From positions 23,672 to 87,671 of the forward strand of contig JAJEFA010000018.1 of the NCBI GenBank assembly GCA_022820725.1: a DNA stretch of 64,000 bases, written 5' to 3'. A model generated the notes under the pieces. It ran no database searches, was not told where the DNA came from, and saw nothing but the letters and a program-made list of their open reading frames with translations. The position numbers and the translations under genes are program-made. Positions within the stretch are counted from its first letter, which is position 1. Each line of letters starts with the position of its first letter. Origin of the DNA: Candidatus Binatia bacterium. Lineage in GTDB: Bacteria > Desulfobacterota > Binatia > Bin18. Shown here one piece after another: positions 41,720 to 50,209 of the stretch.

Positions 41720-42553
41720 TTACATTATGGTTAGCCCGCCATCGACGACCAAGGTTGCGCCGACGATGTAGCTCGCATCGTCGGAGGCGAGGAACACGGC
41801 CGCCTTTGCGATCTCTTCTGGTGCAGCGAACCGGCCCAGCGGTATAGTCCCCTCGCTGGTCGCTCTCGCGTACGCCTGTTCGGTGAATCGCTTCGATTGT
41901 GGGCCGAGATCGTTAGCCTCCGCCCCCAAGATACCGGCGCTGTTGGCCATGATGTTGGTTTGCGTCGCACCAGGCGCAATGGCATTAACCCGTATTCCGC
42001 GATCGGCGACTTCATACGCGACTTGGCGGGTCAAGCTTGCAACCGCACCTTTCGAAGCCGTGTATGCCACCCCGCCACCGCCGGCGATCAGGCTCGCGGT
42101 CGACGACGTGTTCACGATGGCGCCACGACCCGCTGCTAACATCTCGCGTAGCACCCGTTCCATTACCAATGTCGTACCGCGCACGTTAATGTCGAACACC
42201 CGGTTCCACAGATTCTCTTTGAGCTCCTCGGTCGGCATCATCTGGTCCTGAATTCCAGCCACATTAAAGAGCACGTCCACGCGGCCAAATTGCTTTACCG
42301 TGGCCGAGACCGCGCGATCAATGTCATCAGCGCTGCTCACATCAACTTGGAAGGAAACGGCTGTTTCCGACCCGAATTGGTCCGCTGCCTCTGCTACTGC
42401 CGCACCGTTGATATCGAACAATGCGACACGCGCACCCTCGGCGACGGCGACCTGAGCGACCGCCTGACCGATCCCGGCTCCTGCTCCGGTCACAATCGAG
42501 ACCTTGTCGCGTAAACGGCTACCTGCTTTCATGGAGCTGTCTTGTGAGGTCAT
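41720..42553 (-). CDS. short-chain dehydrogenase/reductase (SDR) between Rieske subunits
   Basis: 277 aa. NAD(P) motif VTGAGAGIG at about 20-28, NVAGIQ, catalytic Ser in IVNTSSTASL and YTASKGA for Tyr/Lys. The classical SDR ending IVGATLVVDGGLTIM is present. AAAGGA lies about 11 nt before the ATG; the frame is open 117 codons further upstream, antisense-like and within the alpha gene, and not coding. Its position between alpha and beta suits a cis-dihydrodiol dehydrogenase. Confidence 0.88.
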   Translation of the reverse strand: MTSQDSSMKAGSRLRDKVSIVTGAGAGIGQAVAQVAVAEGARVALFDINGAAVAEAADQFGSETAVSFQVDVSSADDIDRAVSATVKQFGRVDVLFNVAGIQDQMMPTEELKENLWNRVFDINVRGTTLVMERVLREMLAAGRGAIVNTSSTASLIAGGGGVAYTASKGAVASLTRQVAYEVADRGIRVNAIAPGATQTNIMANSAGILGAEANDLGPQSKRFTEQAYARATSEGTIPLGRFAAPEEIAKAAVFLASDDASYIVGATLVVDGGLTIM

Positions 42554-42575
42554 GTGATTCCATTCCTTTCTCTCG

Positions 42576-43901
42576 TTATGCTTCAGCCTCAATCCGACGG
42601 CGCCACTCACTGAAGAAGGCGCGGAAATTGACATCATGATGCGGACTGCCAGCAAAAACCCGACCGGGGATTGTTGTCCCTTCCACCGGCTGCTCGGGTA
42701 AGGCGGCATAGTCGTTGTCGAGGGACATCCCCACAGGACCCCTATTTGCCTGCGCGGTCGAACTCCAGTTGGTAAAATCGTCGAGTTCCAGCATGCCGCC
42801 GAGACCGAACGCACGCGCCAGAGAAATCTGGGATCTTCGCTTCCACTCAGCGGATGCCTGCTTGGGGACGAACAGCCAACTGTATACTTCCGTTTCCGTC
42901 GCACTCACCGGATACCACAAGCGTGCACTCATCGTCGCCGTTGGTGGCAGGTCGTCTCCCATGTTCTGCTGCACACCCTCGATAAACGAGAAGTTCGGAA
43001 ACACCGTACACACCGTCACGATGCGCCGCGACGCGATGTCGAGTTGCTCAGGCGTTAGATTCGATGCGAACTCCGACCAGACGTTCTCGTCGTGGCCAAA
43101 GAACACGGGAACGTTGAAGTCCATCGGGAGACGCAAAATGACGCCTGCATGACCTTGTCCGGCGATGAACTGTAGCGCGGCCAATTTCTCGGTCGTCTCG
43201 TTTGGGATGGGCGCCCCTCCACGCTCCGCCACGGATTGCAGCAAATCCTCAAAGTCAAAGACCAAGCCGGCATCCATGATCGTCTTGTGTGACACGTCAC
43301 CATGGTAGGTGTCGCCGGTCCAGTTCTCCGATCCGCTCTTCCAGTTGAAGAGCCCCGTGGAGCGTATCGGCGGACCGTACACCTCAAACTCGCCACGCCC
43401 AAATACGGTGTCCAGATGCCAGGCCATGTCGCCAAGCTCGTCGCGCAAGGGGGGAGTGTCCGGGCTCCAGGTCCCGAAAATAAGCCCCTGATACGTGTCC
43501 GTGCGCGCCTCGTGCAGACCGAACTTCTTCTTATCCATGTTCGGATAGAGAATAGAGTCGTACGGAACGCCCCGGAGCGCACCCGTATTCGCGTAGGTCC
43601 AGCCATGGTAGCCGCACATAAAGCGCTTACTGTTGCCCCAGTCGGCGGGGCACACCTTGACTCCCCGATGTCTGCAGCTGTTGAGCAGTACCCTAACGAT
43701 ACCATCATCTCCTCTGGCCACGATCACCTCGTCGCCAGCCAGCTTGCGCGTCACATAGTCGCCCGGTTTCGCTACTTCGCTCTCATGCGCTAAGAATTGC
43801 CACGTTTTCTTGAAAATCCTCTCACGTTCCTGCTCGAACACGCTCTCGTCATGAAAGCTATGTCGATTGACTGTCGAACCATCTTGAGCTGCCAGCGCCA
43901 T
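42576..43901 (-). CDS. ring-hydroxylating oxygenase, large (alpha) subunit 3
   Basis: 441 aa. Rieske ligands C76/H78 in CRHRG and C96/H99 in CGYHGW; the second motif has Gly where Pro is usual. The iron site is GDTYHGDVSH, with the two His four residues apart and the Asp that bridges to the Rieske centre. The start is the ATG after AAGGAG (about 11 nt spacing); a TTG two codons earlier is an alternative. First gene of a seven-gene minus-strand run, with a strong promoter and palindromes just upstream. Confidence 0.92.
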   Translation of the reverse strand: MALAAQDGSTVNRHSFHDESVFEQERERIFKKTWQFLAHESEVAKPGDYVTRKLAGDEVIVARGDDGIVRVLLNSCRHRGVKVCPADWGNSKRFMCGYHGWTYANTGALRGVPYDSILYPNMDKKKFGLHEARTDTYQGLIFGTWSPDTPPLRDELGDMAWHLDTVFGRGEFEVYGPPIRSTGLFNWKSGSENWTGDTYHGDVSHKTIMDAGLVFDFEDLLQSVAERGGAPIPNETTEKLAALQFIAGQGHAGVILRLPMDFNVPVFFGHDENVWSEFASNLTPEQLDIASRRIVTVCTVFPNFSFIEGVQQNMGDDLPPTATMSARLWYPVSATETEVYSWLFVPKQASAEWKRRSQISLARAFGLGGMLELDDFTNWSSTAQANRGPVGMSLDNDYAALPEQPVEGTTIPGRVFAGSPHHDVNFRAFFSEWRRRIEAEA

Positions 43902-43939
43902 TTGCAAAATCTCCTTCCGGCAGGGATTGTGTGATATAT

Positions 43940-43996
43940 AATATAACGCGTTATATTTTTATAACATGTTATATTATTATTGCGCGATCCAGTCAA
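43940..43996 (-). promoter_or_regulatory. sigma70 promoter with two perfect palindromic operators, for the Rieske alpha 3 run
   Basis: On the minus strand TTGACT, a 17-nt spacer and TATAAC make a near-consensus promoter. The -10 lies inside the perfect 14-bp palindrome TATAACATGTTATA (43960-43973). A second perfect 18-bp palindrome, AATATAACGCGTTATATT (43940-43957), covers the start-site region, and the two centres are 18 bp apart. Both share the pattern ATAAC-NN-GTTAT. This is a classic layout for repression by a dimeric regulator; the TetR protein of this run is the prime candidate. Confidence 0.78.
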
Positions 43997-44339
43997 GAGG
44001 GGGAGCGAACTAAGTTAAAGGACCAAAACCAGCACCGGGTTTCGCGAGATCGGACATGGATAACGGAAGGGAAGAAGCTTAGCCACTTGAGGCTGAAAGG
44101 ATAGCCATTCTCTTCGCCGTGCCTCGTCATGAATCACTAAAAGTGATGAAAGGCCTCTCCTCGCCTGCTAAGGGTACAAGACGGGCGTGCAAAGAGAATT
44201 GAAAAGTATTGAACTTCCTACGGGTGACGCAGCATCCCCATTCGATTTTATCCGGCTTGTGGGGTTTGTATTGTCAAAATTTTAGCGATATGCCAAACTC
44301 CGCGCTAACGAAGAAATTGAGATGCGCCAACGAGGAGCC
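43997..44339. other. non-coding stretch between divergent oxygenase genes
   Basis: About 340 nt without a convincing reading frame in either direction. It contains one perfect small hairpin (ATCACT, AAA, AGTGAT at 44133-44147). The promoter of the plus-strand BVMO should be here but no good -10/-35 pair stands out; TTGTCA near 44274 is the best -35 candidate. Confidence 0.5.
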
Positions 44340-44357
44340 AATAAGGAGGGCTGACAG

Positions 44358-46187
44358 ATGAATGAAGCGGTAGAGACATCCCAACCGACCGGAATTCCAA
44401 CTCCCGAAGAACTGGGCTTTGACCCGGCTGATCTGCGTCAGAAGTACGCTGATGAGCGTACCAAACGCTTGCGCACGGACGGCAACAATCAGTATCAGGA
44501 AATCACCGGCCAGCACGCCCACTATAATACCGACCCCTATGTGGAGCCGGGCTTCACCCGCCCCGCGCTGCAAGAAGAACTCGACGCGGTGATTATCGGC
44601 GGCGGTTTTGGTGGCCTGCTGGCGGCTGCGCGCTTACAGAAGGCCGGGATCACCAATATCCGCATCATCGAGAAGGCCGGAGACTTCGGCGGGACCTGGT
44701 ATTGGAACCGCTACCCCGGCGCGCAGTGTGACATCGAATCCTATGTCTATCTGCCCCTGCTCGAAGAGACCGGTTATATGCCCAAGGAAAAATACTCCTT
44801 TGCACCGGAAATTTTTGAGCACGCCCAGCGGATCGGCAAGCATTTCAACCTCTACGAGCGGGCCTGCTTTCAGACCCAGGTCAGGGAGGCGCGCTGGAAC
44901 GAAGAGGGCGGGCGCTGGACGATTACCACCGACCGCGACGATGTCTTCCGGGCGCGTTTTGTGATCATGTCGAGCGGACCCTTGAACCGACCCAAGCTGC
45001 CGGCGATTCCCGGCGTCGAAAAATTCAAAGGCCATACCTTCCACACCAGCCGCTGGGACTATGACTACACCGGCGGTGACACCACCGGCGGCATGCACAA
45101 ACTCAAAGATAAACGCGTGGGTATCATTGGCACCGGAGCCACCGCGATCCAGTCCGTGCCGCATCTTGGCGAACACGCCAAACAGCTCTATGTGTTCCAG
45201 CGCACCCCGTCCTCGGTGGACGAACGTGGCAACAAACCGACCGACCCGGAATGGGTGCGGACGCTTCAGCCCGGCTGGCAGGACTACCGCAACAACAACT
45301 TCTGCTCCATCCTGGCCGGGATTCCGGTTGAGGAAGACCTCGTCGGCGACAAGTGGACCAGCCTGTTCAAGAAACTTTCCGAACTGCTCACGGGTAAGGA
45401 AGATTCCAACCTTTCCGACGAAGGCATGGCGATCATGTCGGAGATCGCCGACTACCAGAAGATGAACGAGATTCGCGACCGCGTGTCTTCAACCGTTACC
45501 GATCCGGAGACCGCGGAAGCGCTTAAACCCTGGTACGGACAGTGGTGCAAGCGCCCGACCTTTAACGACGAATACCTGCCAACCTTCAACCGGCCCAACG
45601 TGAAGCTGGTGGACACCAAGGGTAAGGGCGTCGAGCGCGTCACCGAGAACGCGGTGGTCGTGGACGGTGTCGAGTACGAAGTGGACTGCCTGATCTACGC
45701 GACCGGCTTCGAGGTTGGGACGGCGTACACGCGGCGTGCCGAGTTTGAGGTGTACGGTCGTAACGGGCTGTCGCTGAGTGATTACTGGGCGGACGGCATG
45801 AAGACCTATCACGGCTTTTTGAGCAACGGCTTTCCGAACTGTTTCCACATGGGACTCACCCAGACCGGCCTCGCGCCCAACTTCACCTATATGCTGAACG
45901 GGCAGGCCGTGCACATCGCCCACCTCATTACCCAGGTGGGCACGCGCGACGCAAAGTCCATCGAGCCGACCCTTGAGGCCGAGGACGAGTGGGTGAAGCT
46001 GGTAACCAGCCCGACCTTTATGACCGAGTACCAGAATACCTGTACGCCGGGCTATTACAACGGCGAGGGGAAGAACGAAGGGCATGGCTTCATCGAGACC
46101 CAGTATCCCGACGGCGCAGTGCCCTTTTACGATATGCTCGCCGCTTGGCGCGCGCAGGGCGATTTCGAGGGGCTGATCGTTCGCTAG
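44358..46187 (+). CDS. Baeyer-Villiger monooxygenase (long N-terminal type, BVMO 3)
   Basis: 609 aa. N-terminal extension with DPADLRQKYADERTKRLRTD, FAD motif AVIIGGGFGGLLAAARL, GGTWYWNRYPGAQCDIES, the BVMO fingerprint FKGHTFHTSRWDYDY, the NADPH motif GIIGTGATAIQ, LIYATGFEVG and the C-terminal NTCTPGYYNGEG. Very similar in architecture to the protein at 33.2-35.0 kb (same landmarks at the same spacing), so the two are paralogues. AAGGAGG precedes the start. A single plus-strand gene between two minus-strand runs, followed by three hairpins. Confidence 0.92.
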   Translation: MNEAVETSQPTGIPTPEELGFDPADLRQKYADERTKRLRTDGNNQYQEITGQHAHYNTDPYVEPGFTRPALQEELDAVIIGGGFGGLLAAARLQKAGITNIRIIEKAGDFGGTWYWNRYPGAQCDIESYVYLPLLEETGYMPKEKYSFAPEIFEHAQRIGKHFNLYERACFQTQVREARWNEEGGRWTITTDRDDVFRARFVIMSSGPLNRPKLPAIPGVEKFKGHTFHTSRWDYDYTGGDTTGGMHKLKDKRVGIIGTGATAIQSVPHLGEHAKQLYVFQRTPSSVDERGNKPTDPEWVRTLQPGWQDYRNNNFCSILAGIPVEEDLVGDKWTSLFKKLSELLTGKEDSNLSDEGMAIMSEIADYQKMNEIRDRVSSTVTDPETAEALKPWYGQWCKRPTFNDEYLPTFNRPNVKLVDTKGKGVERVTENAVVVDGVEYEVDCLIYATGFEVGTAYTRRAEFEVYGRNGLSLSDYWADGMKTYHGFLSNGFPNCFHMGLTQTGLAPNFTYMLNGQAVHIAHLITQVGTRDAKSIEPTLEAEDEWVKLVTSPTFMTEYQNTCTPGYYNGEGKNEGHGFIETQYPDGAVPFYDMLAAWRAQGDFEGLIVR

Positions 46188-46262
46188 AGCGGTTTACGAT
46201 ACGTTGTAGCCGTGCCAGTCCGCGTTCGTCGGGAAGGACACGGGCCTGCCCTAAGCGGTCGG

Positions 46263-46326
46263 GGAGGGGTGTGGCTCCCCTCCTGGGAGAGCGGCCATCT
46301 TGGCCGCTTGCGGGCTGGAGGCCCGC
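46263..46326 (+). terminator. three consecutive hairpins after BVMO 3
   Basis: GGAGGGG with CCCCTCC (7-nt loop), AGCGGCCA with TGGCCGCT (3-nt loop, perfect 8 bp) and GCGGGC with GCCCGC (5-nt loop) follow each other with gaps of 6 and 1 nt. None has a following U-tract, so termination would be Rho-assisted, or the cluster is a structured GC-rich repeat. Confidence 0.5.
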
Positions 46327-46431
46327 ACTCCTGGCCCCTGTTGCAGACAGGCACGGCGCAGGGAAGCGGGGGGCCGCCGAGTCATGTAATGTGCAGCACA
46401 CGTCAAGGAGGAGAGAGACGCGCGACACGGC

Positions 46432-46470
46432 ACCGTAAATTTTCTCGTACAAAAGCACCGCACCGAGCAG
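46432..46470 (-). pseudogene. class III aminotransferase fragment (very short)
   Basis: 13 codons reading LLGAVLLYEKIYG, matching LPLGAVLLHEKIYD of the aminotransferase at 48.6-50.0 kb. It abuts the P450 fragment without a gap, so this is a recombination junction of two unrelated gene pieces. Small, so the match could be partly chance, but DNA similarity extends over the same 39 nt. Confidence 0.35.
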
Positions 46471-46665
46471 AAGATCGCCTTCGGCTCTGGTGTACATTTC
46501 TGTCTGGGATCTCACCTCGCCCGCATAGAACTCCGCTCCCTGTTCGGCCATCTCATCCCGCGGCTCGCGTCGCTGGAAGTCATCGGCCCTGCACCCGCCT
46601 CGAAGATACCCTTCGTGGGGGGACTGAAGAGCTTGCCGCTTCGGTATCAACTCAAACCTGTCTAG
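46471..46665 (+). pseudogene. cytochrome P450 C-terminal fragment
   Basis: Hand translation gives 64 codons beginning KIAFGSGVHFCLGSHLARIE, the heme-binding loop and L-helix, then a normal P450 tail (SKIPFVGGLKSLPLRY) and stop. Nothing N-terminal of the heme loop remains and there is no start codon. Not the same P450 as those at 11, 57 or 63 kb, whose loops differ (GTHFCLGANLARLE, GIHYCLGAPLARLE). Confidence 0.7.
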
Positions 46666-46719
46666 TGCTGGGCAGCCTAGATTCCGAACAGGAGAAATCG
46701 TCCAGGCAGCCGGGCACCC

Positions 46720-47514
46720 TTAGCTCAGGTTGTTCTCGGTCAGGAAATCGATGACGCCTTGGCTCACTCCTTCCGGATCAAGGAATGGCTCGAAATTTGT
46801 GCCTTTGACATCGATGGCCTTCGCCTTTGGCATGGCGGCGGCGGTGTTTTGGTGGCCGAGGTAGAGCACATCGTCTGGAGCGCACATCAACAAGGTCGGG
46901 CACTTGATGTCCTGAATGAACAGATCGAAGCGGTAATCCCACACGCATCGATAGATCATGCCGCGAACCTTCCAGGCCCGCAGTGCTCCTGAGAACTCGT
47001 CGTTCATGTTGTCTAGATCGCGATTACCGCCCAGGTTGTAGATATAGTCCCAGGTGATTTTGAGGTATTCGGCTTCGTGGCTCGGCCCGACGGAGCCACT
47101 GAACTCGTCGCGGTAGGGCGCGGCCTGTTCCTCGGTCAGCAACAGTGCCCCGACCATCATGCAAGACAGCACGCGCTCGGGATAGAGCGACGCCATTTCG
47201 GCGGCCATACCGGCACCTGTGTGATTGCCGAAGGCATGGAACTTCTCGATACCGAGCGTATCGAGAAAGTCCATCGTGTATTGGGTGAGCGTACTGATCG
47301 AATGGAACTCCGGTGGGTCAAAGGAGCCACCGAAGCCGGGCAGGTCGACCGCAATGCAATGACAGTGGTCGATCAACTTCTCGAGCGTGCGTTCATACCC
47401 CTTCGCGCCACTGACGTTCTGATGCAGAAACACAATCGGCGGCTTTTCCCGCGGGCCGCCATGGTAATAGTGCATTTGACCACTAGGCGTATCTGCGTAG
47501 GCTTTCTTGATCAT
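46720..47514 (-). CDS. alpha/beta-hydrolase-fold protein with His at the nucleophile elbow, copy A
   Basis: 264 aa. PPIVFLHQNVSGAKGYE, VDLPGFGGSFDPPEF, ALLLTEEQAAPYRDEFSG and CPTLLMCAPDDVLYLGHQN follow the alpha/beta-hydrolase order. At the elbow, where G-x-Ser-x-G is expected, it reads GNHTGAG, so the nucleophile position is His. The usual catalytic His near the C terminus (GGHFxxxE) is also absent; the segment reads FEPFLDPEGVS. GGGAG lies about 10 nt before the chosen ATG. Tandem paralogue lies 47 nt upstream. Function not assignable: cofactor-free lyase, isomerase or binding protein are options. Confidence 0.75.
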   Translation of the reverse strand: MIKKAYADTPSGQMHYYHGGPREKPPIVFLHQNVSGAKGYERTLEKLIDHCHCIAVDLPGFGGSFDPPEFHSISTLTQYTMDFLDTLGIEKFHAFGNHTGAGMAAEMASLYPERVLSCMMVGALLLTEEQAAPYRDEFSGSVGPSHEAEYLKITWDYIYNLGGNRDLDNMNDEFSGALRAWKVRGMIYRCVWDYRFDLFIQDIKCPTLLMCAPDDVLYLGHQNTAAAMPKAKAIDVKGTNFEPFLDPEGVSQGVIDFLTENNLS

Positions 47515-47561
47515 CAATTCGTGTCTCCCTACGGCCGAGCATACCGGCCGGCCGCCGCCGC

Positions 47562-48356
47562 TCAGCTCAGATTGTTCTCGGTCAGAAAATCGATGATGCC
47601 CCGGCTCACCCCTTCCGGATCGAGATTCGGTTCCATGTCCATACCTTTGACATCGATGGCCTTCGCCTGCGGCATCGCCGCCGCAGTGTTCTGGTGACCC
47701 GGATAGAGAACGTCGTCCGGGGCGCAAATCAAGAGAGTGGGGCATTGGATCTTCGGGATGAACTGGTCAAAGGGGTAATCCCAAACGCAGCGGAAGATCA
47801 TGTCGCGAACCCTCCAGTTGCGTAACGCCCCGGTGAACTCGTCGTGCATATTGTCTAGATCAAGCTTGCCGCCGATGTCGTAGACGTAGTCCCAGGTCTC
47901 TTTCAGGTAGGCGGTGTCGAAGCCCGGGGCGGCGGAGCCGCTGAACTCCTTCCGAAACCGCGCGGATTGTTCCTCGGTAAACAACAACGCACCGATCATC
48001 ATGCAGGACAGCGCCCGGTCGGGATAGAGCGACGATATTTCCGCGGACATCCCGGCTCCGGTGTGGCTGCCGCAGAGGTGAAATTTCTCGAAACCGAGCG
48101 TGTCGAGGAACTCCATGGTGTAGCCAGTGAGCGTACTGATCGAATCGAATTCGGGCGGGTCAAAGGAGCCACCGAAGCCAGGCAGGTCCACGGCGATGCA
48201 GTGAAACTGGTCAATCAGCAATCGGAGGGTGGGCTCGAAGGCCTTCGCGCTGCTAACGTTCTGGTGCAGAAAAATGATCGGCGGCTTTTTCTGCGGTCCG
48301 CCGTAGTAGTAGTGCATCTGGCCACTCGGAGTGTCGGCGTAGGCTTTCTTGATCAT
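47562..48356 (-). CDS. alpha/beta-hydrolase-fold protein with His at the nucleophile elbow, copy B
   Basis: 264 aa, same length as copy A and about three-quarters identical by eye, with the same MIKKAYADTPSGQMHYY start and DFLTENNLS end. The elbow is GSHTGAG, again His. The acid-site segment CAPDDVLYPGHQN is conserved, and the C-terminal base segment again lacks His. GGAGGAAC precedes the ATG. Conservation of the odd elbow after duplication argues for a real function and against decay. Gene order is copy B then copy A in transcription direction. Confidence 0.78.
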   Translation of the reverse strand: MIKKAYADTPSGQMHYYYGGPQKKPPIIFLHQNVSSAKAFEPTLRLLIDQFHCIAVDLPGFGGSFDPPEFDSISTLTGYTMEFLDTLGFEKFHLCGSHTGAGMSAEISSLYPDRALSCMMIGALLFTEEQSARFRKEFSGSAAPGFDTAYLKETWDYVYDIGGKLDLDNMHDEFTGALRNWRVRDMIFRCVWDYPFDQFIPKIQCPTLLICAPDDVLYPGHQNTAAAMPQAKAIDVKGMDMEPNLDPEGVSRGIIDFLTENNLS

Positions 48357-48456
48357 TTGAGCTTGTTCCTCCGAAACTCCCAAAACCGCGCTCGGTCCCT
48401 CCCGGAAAGCTCTCGCGGAACTCCGCTCGGCGTCAGAGGGTTGGGGCGCACGGAGC

Positions 48457-48603
48457 TCATAAGGAGCTCGTCGGAGCTTTCTTGTGAGCCAGCCGTAGGT
48501 TTGTGGCTTCCACAGCCAGCGAGAAGCCCATGGCGAAGTAGCTATAGCCCTTGGGGATATGCAGATCAAGGTCATCGGCTACTCGCACGGTGCCGACGGC
48601 CCA
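48457..48603 (-). pseudogene. TerC-family membrane protein C-terminal fragment
   Basis: Hand translation of the gap gives VRVADDLDLHIPKGYSYFAM then GFSLAVEATNLRLAHKK and a stop. This matches the final helix of TerC-type integral membrane proteins (HIPKGYIYFAMAFSxxVExLNLR). The rest of the gene is missing, and a stop lies directly upstream. It lies between the aminotransferase stop and copy B. Confidence 0.6.
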
Positions 48604-48611
48604 TTATAATC

Positions 48612-50030
48612 TTACGCCTTGGCGGCGAGCCAGGCTTCGGTTTCGGCCAGCGCGTCCTTCAGACGCTGGAGGAGCAGACCGACCTCCTGCTGGGTGATGA
48701 TCAGCGGCGGCGCCATAAAAATGACATCAGGTCCTATTTCTCGCACCAGCAGCCCGCGCTTCAGGGCCGCCCGACGGACGTAGTCCGCGACGTTGGTCTC
48801 GGGCGGAAAAGGTTCGCGCGTGTCCTTATTCTGGACGAACTCCAGGGCCGCGATCAAGCCCAGACCTCGCACGTCGCCGACGATGGGCGCGGCGCGCAAT
48901 TCGGCTAACCCCTCGTGAAAAAGCGCCCCCATCCGGGCCGCATGGTCGACGAGTTGGTCCCGCTCCATAATCTCAAGCGTCTTCAGCCCGGCCGCGCAAC
49001 ACACCGGATGGCCGGAGTTGGTATAGCCATGGGAGAAACCCGTGCCCTCGGGGGCCTGCAGAAAGGTGTCGTAAATTTTCTCATGCAGCAGCACGGCGCC
49101 GAGCGGCAGATAGCCGCTGTTGATGCCCTTGGCCGTGCTGATCATATCCGGGGTGACGCCCCAGTGCTCGATGGCAAACATCTTGCCCGTCCGGCCAAAA
49201 CCGGTAATGACTTCATCTGACACCATGAGCACATCATATTTGTCGCAGATGGCCCGGATACGCTGGAAGTATTCCGGGGGCAGGGGAATACCGCCGCCAC
49301 CGCCCAGCACGGGTTCGGCAATAAAGAAGGCCACGGTCTCCGGCCCCTCTTCAAGAATGACCTTTTCCAGCATATCCGCACACGCCAGCGTGCAGGCCGG
49401 CTGCGTGCCACACTGCTCACACCGGTAGCGGTACGGGGTGGGAATATGCCGTACCTTTGACAGCAGGGGCCCAAAGTATTCGTGCATATGCGGCAGCCCC
49501 GTCAGGCTGGCGGCTCCATACGTTGCCCCATGATAGCTGCGGTCCAGCGCAATCGCCGTGGTCTTCTTCTCCAGACCGCGCAGCCGAAAATAGAGGCGGC
49601 TGACCTTGATAACCGTTTCGTTGGCTTCCGAGCCGCCCGAGACAAAAATCGCTCGGTTCAGCCCGTCCGGGGCATGCTGGGTCAATTTTGCCGCCAACTC
49701 GATGGAAGGCGGGGTGGAGAAATTCCAGCCGCTTAAATGAAACGGGAGGGTCTTCATTTGCGCGTGAACCGCGTCAGCGATCTCCGTCTGGTCGTATCCC
49801 AAGCCCACATTGCCAATGCCGGAGCAGCCATCGAGATACTGATTGCCCTCCCCATCCCAGAGATAGACCCCTTTCCCCGCGACAATAACGGTGAAATCTC
49901 CGTCGGAATGATCCTGAAAGGTGGTAAAGACCGGAAGCTTATGCTGGCGTTCCAGGTCTCGTAACTTCTCAACGTCCAACTCAAAGGGACGCGGGGCGGG
50001 CGGCTGCGCGTATGCCTGTTGCTGACTCAT
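48612..50030 (-). CDS. class III PLP aminotransferase 2
   Basis: 472 aa. YLWDGEGNQYLDGCSGIGNVG, PLP-phosphate loop VSGGSEANET, SYHGATYGAASLTG, the nitrogen-binding Asp in MVSDEVITGFGRTG and the Schiff-base lysine in STAKGINSGYLPLGA. An unusual insert with YRCEQCGTQPACTLACAD holds four Cys around residues 200-222 and could bind a metal. AAGGAGGG precedes the start. Glyoxylate- or pyruvate-using ATs of the AGXT2 type share this architecture. Divergent from the serine hydrolase at 50.2 kb. Confidence 0.88.
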   Translation of the reverse strand: MSQQQAYAQPPAPRPFELDVEKLRDLERQHKLPVFTTFQDHSDGDFTVIVAGKGVYLWDGEGNQYLDGCSGIGNVGLGYDQTEIADAVHAQMKTLPFHLSGWNFSTPPSIELAAKLTQHAPDGLNRAIFVSGGSEANETVIKVSRLYFRLRGLEKKTTAIALDRSYHGATYGAASLTGLPHMHEYFGPLLSKVRHIPTPYRYRCEQCGTQPACTLACADMLEKVILEEGPETVAFFIAEPVLGGGGGIPLPPEYFQRIRAICDKYDVLMVSDEVITGFGRTGKMFAIEHWGVTPDMISTAKGINSGYLPLGAVLLHEKIYDTFLQAPEGTGFSHGYTNSGHPVCCAAGLKTLEIMERDQLVDHAARMGALFHEGLAELRAAPIVGDVRGLGLIAALEFVQNKDTREPFPPETNVADYVRRAALKRGLLVREIGPDVIFMAPPLIITQQEVGLLLQRLKDALAETEAWLAAKA

Positions 50031-50209
50031 ATCTTACCCTCCTTATTGTTGAGTCTGGGTTGGAAATGTCACGCCGAGCGTAGGACCATTGCCGACCAGA
50101 GTCAAACGCCACGTCGGGAACGGTTGGGCGTGTGCATTCGGGTTATGCCCGCCATATTGTCACCTCCTTTCCGGTCAGGTTAAACTCTGAGCACAAGGAG
50201 GAAGCGAGC

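Noticed and set aside
44274..44573. A 99-codon frame overlapping the start of BVMO 3 on the minus strand
   Set aside because: It covers the BVMO start region in antisense and has no ribosome site. BVMO 3 has a strong AAGGAGG and full family motifs.
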